DNA of 64,000 bases from Lactiplantibacillus songbeiensis (GTDB lineage Bacteria > Bacillota > Bacilli > Lactobacillales > Lactobacillaceae): contig NZ_BJDL01000008.1 in assembly GCF_005405125.1 (NCBI RefSeq), forward strand, positions 1 to 64,000, written 5' to 3'. Positions 10,181 through 21,392 of this stretch are shown one piece after another (position 1 is the stretch's first letter; each line of letters starts with the position of its first letter). Position numbers and translations under genes: made by a program. The notes beneath the pieces are model-generated. The model saw only the letters and a list, made by a program, of their open reading frames with translations. It searched no databases and was not told where the DNA came from.

Positions 10181-10570
10181 TTGGTGCTAGTTGGATTAAA
10201 TTGCCACTCTGGTTGGCCCAGAATCGACTGGAACGTGGTGACCGCGTTTTTGAGCCACAAGACGGTTTCAAAAGCCGGGCTTTATTAAGTCGAAAACCAT
10301 GACTAAGCTAAACGACACCACTGAGCTAATTTTGGACCGCCCGGCGATAAGTGTTAATCACCAGATAGTCATCATTTAATCCCCAGATTTAGCCGAGAGC
10401 TTGTTTTTTAAAATGTTCAGCCGTGTCGCTGGCCTTAGCACGGGTGGTTTGCTCGGACTTAGACCAACGACAGTTTTGAAGACCGCCCTTTGGTGTCAAA
10501 ATGGTCCATGGCGTTCCAGCATTTTAGAAACCTACCAGCAGGCGGTAATTGGAACTAGCACCAAGCTCAA
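10181..10570 (+). repeat. MITE-like intergenic repeat, copy 2 (longest)
   Basis: This is the most complete copy. The left end TTTGGTGCTAGTTGG and right end GGAACTAGCACCAAGC form terminal inverted repeats of about 12-13 bp. Module A (about 10205-10345) pairs GGCTGGAACGTGGTG-like and CACCACTGAGC arms around an inner stem. Module B (about 10390-10550) holds a second large stem and is about 80 bp longer than in the other copies. Confidence 0.75.
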
Positions 10571-10797
10571 AATAGACTTAAATCAGGGATAGTAACGCGA
10601 TTTTATCCAGATTAAACGATAAACAGTGAGTTACTAATTCTTGAAAAGTGATTTTCAGTCGATTTTGAGCCTGAAAAAACAGTAAATTTGTTAAAATCGG
10701 CAAATTTTTCGAATTTTAGCGAATTTACCCCCAGGTTGGTACCCCGACATTAGTTTTGCTTAAATCGGCTTAAACTGGCTCTAAATGCGGTTATAAA

Positions 10798-10826
10798 TTG
10801 AATTTTCATTAAAAAAACGGTATAAT
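10798..10826 (+). promoter_or_regulatory. Promoter of the yaaA-recF-gyrB-gyrA operon
   Basis: TTGAAT, a 17-bp spacer and TATAAT (10821-10826) lie about 55 bp upstream of the yaaA start. This is a good sigma-A-type promoter for the operon. Confidence 0.75.
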
Positions 10827-10881
10827 ATAACTTGTTATAAGTCGGTTTACAGTAGTCTTGAAAGGTTAGGCAGGTGACATT

Positions 10882-11118
10882 TTGAAAAAGCCAGTCCAAA
10901 TTAATACGCCCTTTATTACACTCGGGCAGTTACTAAAAGAAGAAGCCATCATCAGTTCTGGTGGTCAGGCCAAGTGGTTCTTACAAGAATACGACGTTTT
11001 GGTCAACGAAGAACTTGACGATCGGCGTGGTCGCAAACTTTATCCTGGTGATACGATCGTGATCGCTGATAATGGTGAATTTGTGATTCAGTCCCAATCA
11101 ACAGAAACGACTGATTAA
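10882..11118 (+). CDS. yaaA: S4-domain RNA-binding protein YaaA
   Basis: This is a 78-residue protein made almost entirely of one S4 RNA-binding fold. The S4 pattern is visible in FITLGQLLKEEAIISSGGQAK and VLVNEELDDRRGRKLYPGD, with a C-terminal VIADNGEFVIQ strand. The start codon is TTG at 10882, after an AGGCAGGTGA ribosome-binding region. The stop is immediately followed by the recF ATG, so the pair is translationally linked. Its exact role is unknown; the family is found between dnaN and recF in many Firmicutes. Confidence 0.9.
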   Translation: MKKPVQINTPFITLGQLLKEEAIISSGGQAKWFLQEYDVLVNEELDDRRGRKLYPGDTIVIADNGEFVIQSQSTETTD

Positions 11119-12243
11119 ATGTATCTAGAAAATTTAGTGCTCCATGATTTTCGTAATTACGCGGACTTGCAGGTGACCTTTAAGCCTGGGGTCAACGTCT
11201 TACTCGGCGAAAATGCCCAGGGAAAAACGAACTTGCTAGAAGCCATCTATGTACTGGCCTTAACTCGTAGTCATCGGACCGCCAATGATAAAGAATTGAT
11301 TCGTTGGCAAACGACGACGGCCACGTTAAAAGGCCGCTTACATAAAGCGACTGGTAGTGTGCCGTTAGAACTGGAATTGGGCCGCCGCGGGAAACGGGCC
11401 CGGGTCAATCATCTGGAACAAGCCAAACTATCACAATATATCGGCAACTTAAATGTGATCGTCTTTGCACCGGAAGATCTATCGATCGTTAAGGGGGCAC
11501 CGGCGATTCGCCGGCGATTTATGGATATGGAATTTGGTCAGATGAGTCCTAAATACCTCTATAACCTGAGTCAGTACCGCACTATTTTAAAACAACGCAA
11601 TCAATACTTGCGGCAATTGAACCGTCAGCAAGCGAAAGATAAGGTCTATTTAGGGGTCCTATCTGATCAGCTGGCGGCATTTGGCGCCGAAATTATTGCT
11701 AAACGTTTAGAGTTATTGCAGCAACTTGAAAAATGGGCACAAGCTGTCCACGCGGAAATTACGCAAGACCAAGAGCAACTGACTTTTCACTATGTCACCC
11801 AAGTTGACGTGGCCGAAAATCCGACCGCGGCGCAACTATATCCGGCGTTGCAGGCGTTATATGCCCAGCAACAAGCCAAAGAAATCTTTCAAGGCACGAC
11901 TTTACTCGGGCCGCATCGCGATGATTTGCAATTCAGTGTTAATGGGAAGAACGTCCAAACGTATGGCTCTCAGGGGCAACAGCGTACCACGGCATTATCC
12001 GTTAAGTTAGCTGAGATTGACCTCATGAAAGCTGAAACAGGGGAGTATCCGGTATTATTACTGGATGACGTCTTGTCAGAATTAGACACTGCCCGTCAGA
12101 CACATTTACTGACGGCAATTCAAGATAAAGTCCAAACGTTCTTGACCACTCCGAGTTTGGATGGGGTGGCCCGTAAATTAATAAATGCGCCAAAGGTGTT
12201 TGACGTTAGCCATGGCATTTTACATGAGGAGGAACCGCATTGA
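11119..12243 (+). CDS. recF: DNA replication and repair protein RecF
   Basis: RecF is an SMC-like ATPase that helps load RecA at single-strand gaps. Its 374 residues begin [17 protein letters not shown] and carry Walker [16 protein letters not shown] (about residues 31-45), an ABC-type signature region with [18 protein letters not shown], and Walker [15 protein letters not shown]. Its ATG directly follows the yaaA stop, and its TGA overlaps the gyrB TTG start. Confidence 0.97.
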   Translation: MYLENLVLHDFRNYADLQVTFKPGVNVLLGENAQGKTNLLEAIYVLALTRSHRTANDKELIRWQTTTATLKGRLHKATGSVPLELELGRRGKRARVNHLEQAKLSQYIGNLNVIVFAPEDLSIVKGAPAIRRRFMDMEFGQMSPKYLYNLSQYRTILKQRNQYLRQLNRQQAKDKVYLGVLSDQLAAFGAEIIAKRLELLQQLEKWAQAVHAEITQDQEQLTFHYVTQVDVAENPTAAQLYPALQALYAQQQAKEIFQGTTLLGPHRDDLQFSVNGKNVQTYGSQGQQRTTALSVKLAEIDLMKAETGEYPVLLLDDVLSELDTARQTHLLTAIQDKVQTFLTTPSLDGVARKLINAPKVFDVSHGILHEEEPH

Positions 12244-14189
12244 CCGAAGATGAAAAAGAAACCAAACGTGAGCGGGCGCATGAATATGACGCCAGCCAGA
12301 TCCAAGTTTTGGAAGGCCTTGAAGCTGTTCGTAAGCGTCCCGGGATGTATATCGGGACGACCAGTAGCCAAGGGTTACACCATCTAGTTTGGGAAATTGT
12401 CGATAACGGGATTGATGAAGCGTTAGCTGGTTTCGCTAACGAGATTCACGTCACCGTTGAAAAAGATAATAGTATTACGGTAACTGATAACGGCCGAGGA
12501 ATTCCGGTCGGGACGCAAAAGAAGACTGGCAAACCCGCTTTGGAAACGGTCTTTACGATTCTGCATGCCGGTGGTAAGTTCGGCGGCGGCGGTTATAAAG
12601 TTTCTGGTGGGTTACACGGGGTCGGTGCATCGGTCGTCAACGCGTTGTCATCGGAACTAGATGTCAAAGTTATTCACGATGGCAAGATCTATTACATGGA
12701 CTTTGCACGGGGCAAAGTAAAGACGCCAATGAAGGTCATCGATGACCATGCACCAGCTGATGGGCATGGGACGATCGTGCATTTCTTGCCAGATCCAGAT
12801 ATTTTCCGTGAAACCACGACTTACGATATCAATATCTTAACAACGCGAATTCGTGAATTAGCATTCTTGAATAAGGGACTACAGATTACGATTCGGGATA
12901 ATCGGCCAGCTGAACCTACTGAACAAGATTTCTTGTATGAAGGTGGGATTCGGCATTATGTTGAATTTTTAGATAAGAATAAAACCGTGTTATTCCCAGA
13001 ACCCATCTATGTTGAAGGCGAACAAAACGGGATTACCGTTGAAGTGGCCTTACAATACACCGATGACTATCACAGTAATCTGATGACCTTTACGAACAAT
13101 ATCCATACGTACGAAGGTGGGACCCATGAAGAAGGGTTCAAACGGGCTTTAACCCGAGTTATCAATGATTATGCGCGCAAGAATAACTTGCTGAAGGATA
13201 ACGAACCTAACTTATCCGGGGAAGATGTGCGTGAAGGGATGACCGCGGTTGTCAGTGTTAAGCATCCAGACCCGCAATTTGAAGGACAAACTAAGACCAA
13301 GTTGGGGAACTCCGATGCCCGGGCAGCCGTTGACCGGTTATTCTCAGAACACTTTAATAAGTATTTGCTCGAAAATCCAAGTATTGGCCGTAAAGTGGTC
13401 GATAAAGGGACGTTAGCATCGAAAGCCCGGGTTGCTGCCAAACGGGCACGTGAAGTGACGCGGAAGAAGAGCGGCCTGGAAATCAGTAACTTACCTGGTA
13501 AATTAGCTGATAACACGAGTAAAGATCCTGAAATCAGTGAATTATTCATTGTCGAAGGGGATTCTGCCGGTGGTTCCGCTAAACAAGGGCGGTCACGGTT
13601 AACGCAGGCTATCTTGCCGATTCGTGGGAAAATCTTAAACGTTGAAAAAGCCAGCATCGATAAGATCCTGGCCAACGAAGAAATTCGGTCACTCTTTACG
13701 GCGATGGGGACTGGCTTTGGTGGTGACTTTGACTTGAGCAAGGCCAATTACCACAAGTTGATCATCATGACTGATGCCGATGTCGATGGGGCCCATATCC
13801 GGACCTTGTTGTTGACGTTATTCTATCGGTACATGCGGCCATTAGTTGATGCTGGTTTCGTATACATTGCGCAACCACCGTTGTATCAAGTTCGCCAAGG
13901 AAAATTTGTCCGTTATATTGATTCGGATGACGAATTGAGTGAAGTCTTAGGTCAATTAGCACCATCACCGAAGCCCGTTGTTCAACGGTATAAAGGGTTA
14001 GGTGAAATGGACGCGGAACAATTATGGGAAACGACCATGGATCCAGAAAAGCGGCGTTTGTTGCGGGTTCGCGATGAAGATGCGGCCGATGCTGATGACG
14101 TCTTCTCTATGTTAATGGGCGATCAAGTTAAACCACGGCGTGAATTTATTGAAGATAATGCGGTGTTCGTTAAGGATCTCGATGTTTAA
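12240..14189 (+). CDS. gyrB: DNA gyrase subunit B
   Basis: This is the ATPase subunit of gyrase, which introduces negative supercoils with GyrA. Its 649 residues show the GHKL ATPase motifs [13 protein letters not shown] and DNGRGIP, then the Gly loop [14 protein letters not shown]. The TOPRIM domain has [13 protein letters not shown] and DADVDGAHI, and the C-terminal [19 protein letters not shown] follows. The start is TTG at 12240, overlapping the recF stop and preceded by GAGGAGG, which supports coupled translation. Confidence 0.98.
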   Translation: MTEDEKETKRERAHEYDASQIQVLEGLEAVRKRPGMYIGTTSSQGLHHLVWEIVDNGIDEALAGFANEIHVTVEKDNSITVTDNGRGIPVGTQKKTGKPALETVFTILHAGGKFGGGGYKVSGGLHGVGASVVNALSSELDVKVIHDGKIYYMDFARGKVKTPMKVIDDHAPADGHGTIVHFLPDPDIFRETTTYDINILTTRIRELAFLNKGLQITIRDNRPAEPTEQDFLYEGGIRHYVEFLDKNKTVLFPEPIYVEGEQNGITVEVALQYTDDYHSNLMTFTNNIHTYEGGTHEEGFKRALTRVINDYARKNNLLKDNEPNLSGEDVREGMTAVVSVKHPDPQFEGQTKTKLGNSDARAAVDRLFSEHFNKYLLENPSIGRKVVDKGTLASKARVAAKRAREVTRKKSGLEISNLPGKLADNTSKDPEISELFIVEGDSAGGSAKQGRSRLTQAILPIRGKILNVEKASIDKILANEEIRSLFTAMGTGFGGDFDLSKANYHKLIIMTDADVDGAHIRTLLLTLFYRYMRPLVDAGFVYIAQPPLYQVRQGKFVRYIDSDDELSEVLGQLAPSPKPVVQRYKGLGEMDAEQLWETTMDPEKRRLLRVRDEDAADADDVFSMLMGDQVKPRREFIEDNAVFVKDLDV

Positions 14190-14272
14190 GCACCGATTTA
14201 AAAAGCAAATAAAGTCAATATAATTTGACGAATGAACGTAATTAATAACATCGATAAAGGAGGATGCAAGAC

Positions 14273-16852
14273 TTGGCTGAATCAGAGTTACCAAATCGAA
14301 TAACCGATGTGAACTTGTCGAAGACCATGCGAACGTCATTTCTAAGCTATGCCATGAGTGTTATCGTGGCGCGGGCGTTACCAGATGTGCGTGATGGGTT
14401 AAAACCAGTTCACCGGCGGATCTTATATGGCATGAGCGAACTTGGGGTGACCCCCGAAAAACCGTATAAAAAATCAGCCAGAATCGTTGGGGATGTCATG
14501 GGGAAGTATCATCCGCATGGCGATTCCGCAATTTATGAATCAATGGTTCGAATGGCCCAAGACTTTAGCTATCGCTACATGTTAGTGGATGGTCATGGGA
14601 ACTTTGGGTCTGTCGATGGTGATGGCGCGGCCGCGATGCGGTATACCGAAGCGCGAATGAGCAAGATTGCCGTTGAAATGCTGCGCGACATTAACAAAGA
14701 CACGGTTAATTGGCAGCCTAACTATGATGATACAGAACGAGAACCAGAAGTACTCCCAGCCCGTTTTCCAAACTTATTAGTTAACGGGGCGACCGGGATT
14801 GCGGTCGGGATGACGACCAATATTCCACCGCATAACTTGTCAGAAGTGATTTCGGCGATCCATATGTTGATGGATAATCCCGATGTTACCACGGCGGACC
14901 TGATGGAAGCCGTACCTGGTCCTGACTTCCCAACTGGTGGGATTGTCATGGGTAAATCCGGGATTCGTAAAGCTTATGAAACGGGTCGCGGGAATATCAT
15001 TATTCGGGCTAAAGTGGATATTCAAGACCAAAAGAACGGTAAACAACGGATTATCGTGACTGAATTGCCTTATATGGTCAATAAAGCCAAGTTAATCGAA
15101 CGGATCGCGTCATTAGCCCGGGACAAAGAAATCGAAGGTATCACTGATATCAACGATGAAAGTGACCGTGAAGGGATGCGGGTCGTGATTGATGTGCGGC
15201 GTGATGCCAGTGCGTCAGTTATTCTGAACAATCTGTATAAGATGACTTTAATGCAAACAAACTTCGGCTTTAACATGTTAGCCATCGTTAAGGGTGCGCC
15301 GAAAGTCTTAAGCTTAAAGCAAATCTTAATCTATTATTTGGAACATCAAGAAGATGTTATTCGGCGCCGGACCCAATTTGATTTGAAGAAAGCGCAAGCA
15401 CGAGCTCATATTTTGGAAGGCTTGCGGATTGCGCTGGATCATATCGATGAAATCATTCGGATTATTCGTCAATCGGAAACGAGTGACATCGCTAAGAACC
15501 AATTGATGGATAACTATGGGTTATCTGATAAGCAAGCTCAAGCCATCTTGGATATGCGCCTGGTTCGGTTAACTGGTTTGGAACGTGAGAAGATTGAAAG
15601 TGAATACCAAGAACTTTTGAAATCAATCACGGATTACAAAGCTATCTTAGCCAGCAAAGATCGGATCAACCAAATTATTTATGAAGAATTGCTTGAAATT
15701 CAACGTAAATTTGGCGATGCACGCCGGACGGAATTAATGATTGGTGAAGTCTTGAGTCTTGAAGATGAAGACTTGATTGAAGAAGAAGAAGTCGCCGTGA
15801 CCTTGACACATAACGGCTACATCAAACGCTTGCCAACGACTGAGTTCAAGTCACAACATCGTGGTGGTCGTGGGATTCAAGGGATGGATGTTCATGATGA
15901 TGACTTCATTGAACATTTATTGACGACGTCTACGCATGATGTGTTGTTATTCTTCACGAATGCTGGGAAAGTTTACCGGATGAAAGCCTATGAGATTCCT
16001 GAATATGGTCGAACGGCCAAAGGGATTCCCGTGATTAACTTATTAGGGGTGAACTCCGGTGAAAAGATCCAAGCGGTTGTCAACGTGCACGATGCGGCTG
16101 ATGACAGCGACGATTATCTCTTCTTTACGACCTTGAAAGGGGTCGTAAAGCGGACCCCAGTGTCAGAATTTGCCAATATCCGAAGTAATGGGCTCAAAGC
16201 CATTACGTTGAAAGACGATGATGAATTAATCGGTGTGACGATTACGGATGGTCATCAAAATATGATCATTGGGACACATGCTGGTTATGCCGTTAGCTTC
16301 GATGAGACAACGGTTCGTTCTATGGGCCGGACCGCTGCTGGGGTTCGTGGGATTCGCTTACGCGACGCGGACTATGTCGTCGGTTTCGATATTCTAAAGC
16401 CTGATAGCAAAGTCTTTATCATTACTGAAAAAGGTTATGGTAAACAAACGCCAGCTGGTGAATACCCAATCAAGGGTCGTGGCGGTAAAGGGATTAAGAC
16501 CGCTAACGTCACCGAAAAAAATGGGCCATTAGCAGGTTTAACGACCGTTGAAGGTGCCGAAGATATCATGGTCATGACAGATCATGGCGTCATGATTCGC
16601 TTCAATATTGCGACCGTTTCTCAAACGGGTCGGGCAACGCTTGGCGTCCGCTTGATTCGTTTGGATGATGGTGGCAAGGTTGCCACGATGGCCAAGGTTG
16701 ATCCAGAAGTGGATGCCCCAGATGACGATACTGAAGTTGCCAGTGATGGCGCGGAAGTTAGTGATAGTGCGACGACTGAACCGGCATCAACGAGTGTTGT
16801 TGATGATGACTCATCGGCGACGGAAGCTAAGCCAACTGATCAACAAGATTAA
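14273..16852 (+). CDS. gyrA: DNA gyrase subunit A
   Basis: This is the DNA-cleaving subunit of gyrase. The catalytic Tyr is in [12 protein letters not shown]. The quinolone-determining region reads [17 protein letters not shown], with the usual Ser and Glu, so no classical resistance substitution is seen. The C-terminal beta-pinwheel repeats and GyrA box ([10 protein letters not shown]) are present, followed by an acidic low-complexity tail of about 45 residues. AAAGGAGG overlaps an in-frame ATG at 14264, leaving no spacing, so TTG at 14273 (9 nt away) is the likelier start, giving 859 residues. Confidence 0.97.
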   Translation: MAESELPNRITDVNLSKTMRTSFLSYAMSVIVARALPDVRDGLKPVHRRILYGMSELGVTPEKPYKKSARIVGDVMGKYHPHGDSAIYESMVRMAQDFSYRYMLVDGHGNFGSVDGDGAAAMRYTEARMSKIAVEMLRDINKDTVNWQPNYDDTEREPEVLPARFPNLLVNGATGIAVGMTTNIPPHNLSEVISAIHMLMDNPDVTTADLMEAVPGPDFPTGGIVMGKSGIRKAYETGRGNIIIRAKVDIQDQKNGKQRIIVTELPYMVNKAKLIERIASLARDKEIEGITDINDESDREGMRVVIDVRRDASASVILNNLYKMTLMQTNFGFNMLAIVKGAPKVLSLKQILIYYLEHQEDVIRRRTQFDLKKAQARAHILEGLRIALDHIDEIIRIIRQSETSDIAKNQLMDNYGLSDKQAQAILDMRLVRLTGLEREKIESEYQELLKSITDYKAILASKDRINQIIYEELLEIQRKFGDARRTELMIGEVLSLEDEDLIEEEEVAVTLTHNGYIKRLPTTEFKSQHRGGRGIQGMDVHDDDFIEHLLTTSTHDVLLFFTNAGKVYRMKAYEIPEYGRTAKGIPVINLLGVNSGEKIQAVVNVHDAADDSDDYLFFTTLKGVVKRTPVSEFANIRSNGLKAITLKDDDELIGVTITDGHQNMIIGTHAGYAVSFDETTVRSMGRTAAGVRGIRLRDADYVVGFDILKPDSKVFIITEKGYGKQTPAGEYPIKGRGGKGIKTANVTEKNGPLAGLTTVEGAEDIMVMTDHGVMIRFNIATVSQTGRATLGVRLIRLDDGGKVATMAKVDPEVDAPDDDTEVASDGAEVSDSATTEPASTSVVDDDSSATEAKPTDQQD

Positions 16853-16867
16853 TAATTAGTAAATTCA

Positions 16868-16908
16868 AAACGGATGATTGTCAGTCAAATGGCGATCATC
16901 CGTTTTTA
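16868..16908 (+). terminator. gyrA terminator
   Basis: AAACGGATGAT and ATCATCCGTTT form an 11-bp stem followed by T residues, 15 bp after the gyrA stop. Confidence 0.88.
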
Positions 16909-16917
16909 GTTTAGTAC

Positions 16918-17240
16918 GCTTGATGCTAGTTGGATTAAACCGCCACTCTGGTTGGCCCAGAATCGGCTGGAACGTGGTGACCGCGTTTTCGAGCCACAGT
17001 GCGGTGGGGTTATCTCTAAGTCGGAAAATCACCGACTAAGATACACTGAGCCAATTCTGGGCCGCCCGTCGTTAACTAACGGAAATTAAAAAAATAGCAA
17101 TTGATTATTTTTAGTTCCGTTAGTTAGTCGAGCCGTTGGATTCTAAAATGCTCCGGCTTGCCAGTGATATCGCTTGTGTTTCCAGCCGATACTGGTCCAA
17201 TCGGGATGGCAAGCCTAAGCTAACTAAGCTGGTACTAGTT
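16918..17240 (+). repeat. MITE-like intergenic repeat, copy 3
   Basis: The left end GCTTGATGCTAGTTGG matches the family terminal motif. Module A (about 16935-17080) keeps the long palindrome arms (CGGCTGGAACGTGGTG and the partly deleted CACTGAGCC). Module B (about 17130-17215) has a stem around GGATTCTAAAATGCTCC. The right end has diverged. Confidence 0.7.
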
Positions 17241-17248
17241 TTAAAATA

Positions 17249-17262
17249 ATTTCCCGGGAAAT
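17249..17262. promoter_or_regulatory. Noc-binding site (NBS), perfect palindrome
   Basis: ATTTCCCGGGAAAT matches the 14-bp site published for Bacillus subtilis Noc, the nucleoid-occlusion ParB paralogue that recruits DNA to the membrane. A second identical copy lies at 47578-47591. The noc gene itself is not in the window. Confidence 0.75.
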
Positions 17263-17465
17263 AAACGGAAAATTTCAACCCCTTGCGTAGTTTATTAACG
17301 TATCGAGCTTAGGAAGCTTTTTGTTTTGTCGGCTGTTTCAAACCTTGCAACAAATTGACTTAGATGCTATACTATTTATTCGTGAGTATCTAAGCAAAAC
17401 TTAGATTACTTTCCTTGCTCTTTCAAAAGGAAAGGGCCTGAAGTCCATAAGGAGGTGCAAATTTC

Positions 17466-17765
17466 ATGAGTGAATCAAAGAAATATGAAATTACTTACAT
17501 CGTACGCCCAGACATCGACGACGCTGCTAAAACAGCTTTAGTTGAACGTTTTGACAAAATCTTAACTGATAACGGTGCGGAAGTAATTGATTCAAAAGAC
17601 TGGTCGAAGCGTCGTTTCGCATACGAAATCGGCGGGTTCAACGAAGGTACTTATCATATCGTTAACGCTACAACGACTGATGATGCCGCTTTGAACGAAT
17701 TTGATCGGCTTTCAAAGATCAATGATGACATTTTACGTCACATGATCGTTCGTCGCGAAGATTAA
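17466..17765 (+). CDS. rpsF: 30S ribosomal protein S6
   Basis: S6 binds the platform of the small subunit together with S18. The 99-residue length is normal. It starts [18 protein letters not shown] and contains the family pattern [37 protein letters not shown] precedes the ATG. It heads the classic rpsF-ssb-rpsR operon, in which ssb lies between the two S6/S18 partners. Confidence 0.98.
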   Translation: MSESKKYEITYIVRPDIDDAAKTALVERFDKILTDNGAEVIDSKDWSKRRFAYEIGGFNEGTYHIVNATTTDDAALNEFDRLSKINDDILRHMIVRRED

Positions 17766-17809
17766 TTCAAACTAAATCGAAATAAATTACGAGAGGAGCA
17801 CTTCTGTTT

Positions 17810-18427
17810 ATGATAAACCGTTCAGTTCTTGTTGGCCGACTAACAAGAGATCCTGAGTTACGATACACAGCTGGTGGTGCGGCAGTGGCAACATTTTCGT
17901 TAGCCGTTAACCGTAATTTCACCAATCAAAATGGGGAACGTGAAGCTGATTTCATCAACTGCGTCATTTGGCGTAAAGCTGCTGAAAACTTTGCGAACTT
18001 CACCCACAAAGGGTCGCTAGTTGGGATTGATGGCCGGATTCAAACCCGGAATTATGAAAACCAACAGGGCCAGCGGGTCTATGTAACAGAAGTGGTCGTT
18101 GAAAACTTCTCATTATTGGAATCCCGTGCTGAATCCGAACGTTATCGTGCCAACAATGGTGGCGGTAGCGCACCGACTAATAACGGTGGCGGCTACAACC
18201 AGAATAACAATAGTGGCTACAGTCAAAACGGCCAAAATGCAGCTCCTCAGCAATCTTCATCAAATAACAACAATAATCCTTTTGGCAATGGGAATGCGGC
18301 TGGTGCCAGCACGAGCGGTAGCGCTAATAATAGTGCCCCTGCAAGTAGTGCGAACAACAACCAAGCTGATCCATTTGCTAATAACGGGGATCAAATTGAT
18401 ATTTCAGATGATGATTTGCCATTCTAA
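17810..18427 (+). CDS. ssb: Single-stranded DNA-binding protein
   Basis: SSB coats single-stranded DNA during replication, recombination and repair. The N-terminal OB fold (about residues 1-110) starts [21 protein letters not shown] flexible Gly/Asn/Gln/Ser-rich linker fills about 118-190. The protein ends in the acidic protein-interaction tip DISDDDLPF. At 205 residues it is a little long because of the linker. It lies 44 bp after rpsF and 35 bp before rpsR, in one operon. Confidence 0.97.
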   Translation: MINRSVLVGRLTRDPELRYTAGGAAVATFSLAVNRNFTNQNGEREADFINCVIWRKAAENFANFTHKGSLVGIDGRIQTRNYENQQGQRVYVTEVVVENFSLLESRAESERYRANNGGGSAPTNNGGGYNQNNNSGYSQNGQNAAPQQSSSNNNNNPFGNGNAAGASTSGSANNSAPASSANNNQADPFANNGDQIDISDDDLPF

Positions 18428-18462
18428 GCAGGTCAACTGCTAATTAGAGGAGGGAAATATCT

Positions 18463-18699
18463 ATGGCACAACAAAGAAGAGGTGGCCGTCGTCGTCGTAA
18501 AGTCGACTTCATCGCCGCAAACCATATCGAATACATCGATTATAAAGATACTGACTTATTACGTCGCTTCGTTTCCGAACGTGGGAAGATTTTGCCACGT
18601 CGAGTAACTGGTACGAGTGCTAAGAACCAACGTTCTTTAACAATCGCTATCAAGCGGGCACGGATCATGGGCTTATTGCCATTCGTTTCCGAAGAATAA
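18463..18699 (+). CDS. rpsR: 30S ribosomal protein S18
   Basis: S18 pairs with S6 on the small-subunit platform. The 78-residue sequence has a basic N-terminus, then the family core [20 protein letters not shown] and the ending [11 protein letters not shown]. It is the last gene of the rpsF-ssb-rpsR operon, with AGAGGAGGG before the ATG and a terminator 12 bp after the stop. Confidence 0.98.
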   Translation: MAQQRRGGRRRRKVDFIAANHIEYIDYKDTDLLRRFVSERGKILPRRVTGTSAKNQRSLTIAIKRARIMGLLPFVSEE

Positions 18700-18710
18700 T
18701 TAAGTCTTTT

Positions 18711-18744
18711 AAAAACCACGGGATTAATTCCGTGGTTTTTTATT
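18711..18744 (+). terminator. rpsF operon terminator
   Basis: AAAAACCACGG and CCGTGGTTTTT form a perfect stem around an eight-base loop, followed by a T-rich run. Confidence 0.9.
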
Positions 18745-18898
18745 TTGTCCTTAATTCAATAGGAAACGATGACCCAAAAGCCATCTAACAGATTGTTAGG
18801 TCAAGATTGTCAACGAGGTTTCACGTGACCGAGACTGAATGCTGGCATGGTTTGTGATAAAATATAACTATTACTGAGAACTCTCGAGGGAATTTCAA

Positions 18899-20911
18899 AT
18901 GAAAAAACTTTTTTCGCGCGAAAACATTCCATTTTTCTTACAAAATCAACCATTGCGGCTGTTATCGCTAGTGATTTTAGGTCTGTCACTGATTACTTTA
19001 GTGACTGGATTTTTAATGAACTGGATCTTTGGGACGATCGTGTTGGTCTTAATCATTATGGGCGGTGTGATGTCTTACAATACCCTGATTGAATTAAGTT
19101 CAAGCGCCACGGAATATATATCGGATCTGTCATATCGTATTAAACGGGGTGAACAAGAGGCCTTAATTCAAATGCCGATTGGCGTCATGCTCTTTAATGC
19201 GGACCAAACAATCGAATGGGTTAATCCGTACTTGCAGCGCTATTTTGGCAATCAAGATGTGCTGGGGTATAAGTTAGCAGACATTGACCAAGAGCTGGCA
19301 GCGGCCATTAAAGCGCACCAGGACCAACCGGCCACGATTCGTTGGCAAGATTACCAGTTTGATTTACGCGTGCAGCAGAGTACCAATACGGTCTATCTGA
19401 TGGACGTGACCAAATATGCCGAACTCGCTGATCAGTTTGAAGATGAAAAGTTAGTCATTGGCCAAGTGTTCTTGGATAACTATGATGAGATTACGCAGTC
19501 AATGGCGGATACGGATATTTCTAATTTAAATAATTATGTCACTAACGAGTTGTCACAATGGACGCAAACGTTTGGGATGTACTTGAAACGCTTAGATGAT
19601 GATCATTTCTTCGTCTTAGGCTATGCTAGCAGTTTACGGCGGGTGGAAGAAAATAAATTCCGCATTCTTGATCGTATTCGTGAATCGACATCCAAGCAAA
19701 ATTTCCCGTTAACGTTGAGTATCGGGATTGCTTATGGGGAACGGAATATGAATAACCTCGCCGACTTAGCGCAGAGTAATATGGATCTGGCATTAGGCCG
19801 TGGTGGGGATCAAGTCGTGGTCAAAGCCGAAGATGAACCGGCGCGTTTCTATGGTGGAAAGACCAATCCAATGGAAAAGCGGACCCGAGTTCGGGCACGG
19901 ATGATTAGCCAAACGTTGATTGAACTAATGAATCAATCGGACCAAGTCTTTGTCCAAGGCCATCATCAACCAGATATGGATGCCGTTGGTGCTTGTTTAG
20001 GGATTCGTCGGATTGCGGAAATGAATGGCAAGCAGTGTTGGATCGTCTTAGATGAGCAGAATCTACATTCGGATATTCAACGTCTATTGGATCAATTAAA
20101 GCTTGATGATGATATTGAATCAGCAATTATTTCACCCGCTGAAGCCTTAGAAAAGGCCACTGATCAAAGTTTGTTAGTGATGGCGGATCATTCTAAGCCA
20201 AGCATCTCAATGTCACAAGCACTTTATCAGCGATTAGAAAATCGCGTGATGATTATCGATCACCATCGCCGGGGCGAAGAATTTCCCGAAAATCCGGTTT
20301 TGGTTTATATTGAACCATACGCATCATCAACTTGTGAACTGATTACGGAAATGTTCGAATATCAGTCACATGACGCAGAACCAATCAATAAGATTGAAGC
20401 GACCGCCATGTTGACGGGGATTGTGATTGATACGAAGTCCTTCTCGTTGCGTTCAGGGTCACGGACCTTTGATGCGGCGAGTTACTTACGATCAGCGGGT
20501 GCTGATAGCTTGCTGGTCCAACAGTTCATGAAGGAAAATGTCGATAGCTACTTACAACGTAATCATCTAATTGAATCCGTCGAATTTGTTAATCAGGACA
20601 TGGCATTGTGTGTCGGGGAAAATGATCAGGTCTATGATCCGGTCACAGCAGCCCAGGCTGCAGACTCCCTATTATCCATGTCTGGCGTTGACGCGTCGTT
20701 TGTCATCACTCGCCGAGAAGATGGTCGGGTCGGTATTTCGGCGCGGTCGTTGGGTGAAATCAATGTTCAAGTGTATATGGAACGCTTGGGCGGGGGTGGC
20801 CATTTATCGAATGCGGCGACTCAGATTGAAGGCCAATCGGTCGATGAAGTTAAACAAGCATTAACGGATTTATTGACGGCAACTGATGATGAAGATTCAG
20901 AATCTAATTAG
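18899..20911 (+). CDS. gdpP: Cyclic-di-AMP phosphodiesterase GdpP
   Basis: GdpP is a membrane-anchored phosphodiesterase that degrades c-di-AMP and so controls osmolyte, wall and stress responses. Its 670 residues contain two N-terminal membrane segments (about 20-60), a PAS-like region, a degenerate GGDEF domain (about 170-310), and the DHH/DHHA1 catalytic module. That module shows GHHQPDMDAVGACLG, MADHSK, IDHHRRG and the C-terminal GGGGHLSNAA. It is followed 10 bp later by rplI. An extended -10 (TGATAAAAT, about 18851) lies upstream. Confidence 0.96.
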   Translation: MKKLFSRENIPFFLQNQPLRLLSLVILGLSLITLVTGFLMNWIFGTIVLVLIIMGGVMSYNTLIELSSSATEYISDLSYRIKRGEQEALIQMPIGVMLFNADQTIEWVNPYLQRYFGNQDVLGYKLADIDQELAAAIKAHQDQPATIRWQDYQFDLRVQQSTNTVYLMDVTKYAELADQFEDEKLVIGQVFLDNYDEITQSMADTDISNLNNYVTNELSQWTQTFGMYLKRLDDDHFFVLGYASSLRRVEENKFRILDRIRESTSKQNFPLTLSIGIAYGERNMNNLADLAQSNMDLALGRGGDQVVVKAEDEPARFYGGKTNPMEKRTRVRARMISQTLIELMNQSDQVFVQGHHQPDMDAVGACLGIRRIAEMNGKQCWIVLDEQNLHSDIQRLLDQLKLDDDIESAIISPAEALEKATDQSLLVMADHSKPSISMSQALYQRLENRVMIIDHHRRGEEFPENPVLVYIEPYASSTCELITEMFEYQSHDAEPINKIEATAMLTGIVIDTKSFSLRSGSRTFDAASYLRSAGADSLLVQQFMKENVDSYLQRNHLIESVEFVNQDMALCVGENDQVYDPVTAAQAADSLLSMSGVDASFVITRREDGRVGISARSLGEINVQVYMERLGGGGHLSNAATQIEGQSVDEVKQALTDLLTATDDEDSESN

Positions 20912-20921
20912 GAGTGAATAA

Positions 20922-21377
20922 ATGATGAAAGTTATTTTTTTGAGTGATGTACGTGGTAAAGGTCAACGAGGCCAAATTAAAAATGTTCCAGATGGGTATG
21001 CCCAAAACTTTTTAATCAAAAAAGGGTTAGCTAAAGAAGCGACTAAAGCCGCCATTAATACCTTGAAGGCTGAAAAGAAGTCAGAAGCCGCTCGTGAAGC
21101 GGAAGAATTAGCCACAGCTAAAGCCACTAAAACGGCTTTAGAATCTGACGCGACGGTGGTCGAATTACAAGCCAAAGCCGGGACTGATGGCCGATTATTC
21201 GGTTCGATTCCTAGCAAGCAGATTGCGACCGCTTTGGCGGATCAATTCCAAGTGAAATTGGACAAACGTAAGATTGAATTACCAGACCCAATTCGGGTGT
21301 TAGGTTACACAAACGTGCCCGTTAAGCTTCATCCAGAAGTAACCGCGAAGATTCGCGTGCACGTTGTCGAAAAGTAA
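20922..21377 (+). CDS. rplI: 50S ribosomal protein L9
   Basis: L9 is the elongated large-subunit protein that helps hold the reading frame. At 151 residues it has the N-terminal signature [24 protein letters not shown], a long connecting helix rich in Ala/Lys/Glu, and the C-terminal RNA-binding domain. Two adjacent ATG codons exist; both fit AGGAG, and the second would give the canonical MKVIFL start. It sits between gdpP and dnaC, as in other lactobacilli. Confidence 0.97.
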   Translation: MMKVIFLSDVRGKGQRGQIKNVPDGYAQNFLIKKGLAKEATKAAINTLKAEKKSEAAREAEELATAKATKTALESDATVVELQAKAGTDGRLFGSIPSKQIATALADQFQVKLDKRKIELPDPIRVLGYTNVPVKLHPEVTAKIRVHVVEK

Positions 21378-21392
21378 AAGGACGGACCGCGA

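Larger units (their letters stand above)
10001..10881. other. 880-bp intergenic region between dnaN and yaaA
   Basis: No convincing gene is present. The first part has a small palindrome, GTTACCGTAAC (10047-10057). The middle is repeat copy 2, listed separately. The last 200 bp are AT-rich with no recognised motif until the yaaA promoter at 10798-10826. Short open frames here lack ribosome-binding sites and overlap the repeat. Confidence 0.6.
16909..17465. other. Intergenic region before rpsF
   Basis: This stretch of more than 550 bp holds repeat copy 3, then a perfect Noc-type palindrome, then the AT-rich promoter and leader of rpsF. The leader has a stem (ATCTAAG..CTTAGAT, about 17386-17408) and a second stem (CTTTC..GAAAG) before the AAGGAGGTG ribosome-binding site. 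It may be an S6:S18 autoregulatory leader, but I could not match the conserved motif with confidence. Confidence 0.5.

Noticed and set aside
10401-10592. A 63-codon frame in the dnaN-yaaA gap
   Set aside because: It lies inside repeat copy 2, has no ribosome-binding site and is not kept in the other copies.
13169-13747. A 192-codon open frame on the minus strand inside gyrB
   Set aside because: It is antisense to the conserved TOPRIM region of gyrB, has no ribosome-binding site and no protein-like family pattern; it is a shadow of strong codon bias.
17380-17465. A possible S6:S18 autoregulatory leader before rpsF
   Set aside because: Stems exist, but I could not place the conserved binding motif, so it is only mentioned in the gap entry.
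18099-18443. A 114-codon plus-strand frame overlapping ssb
   Set aside because: It is out of frame with the repetitive Gly/Asn linker of SSB, which creates long open alternative frames; no ribosome-binding site.
18817-18832. A degenerate parS-like sequence, GGTTTCACGTGACCGA
   Set aside because: It has four mismatches to the palindrome, and the right half is broken; too weak beside the perfect site at 28755.
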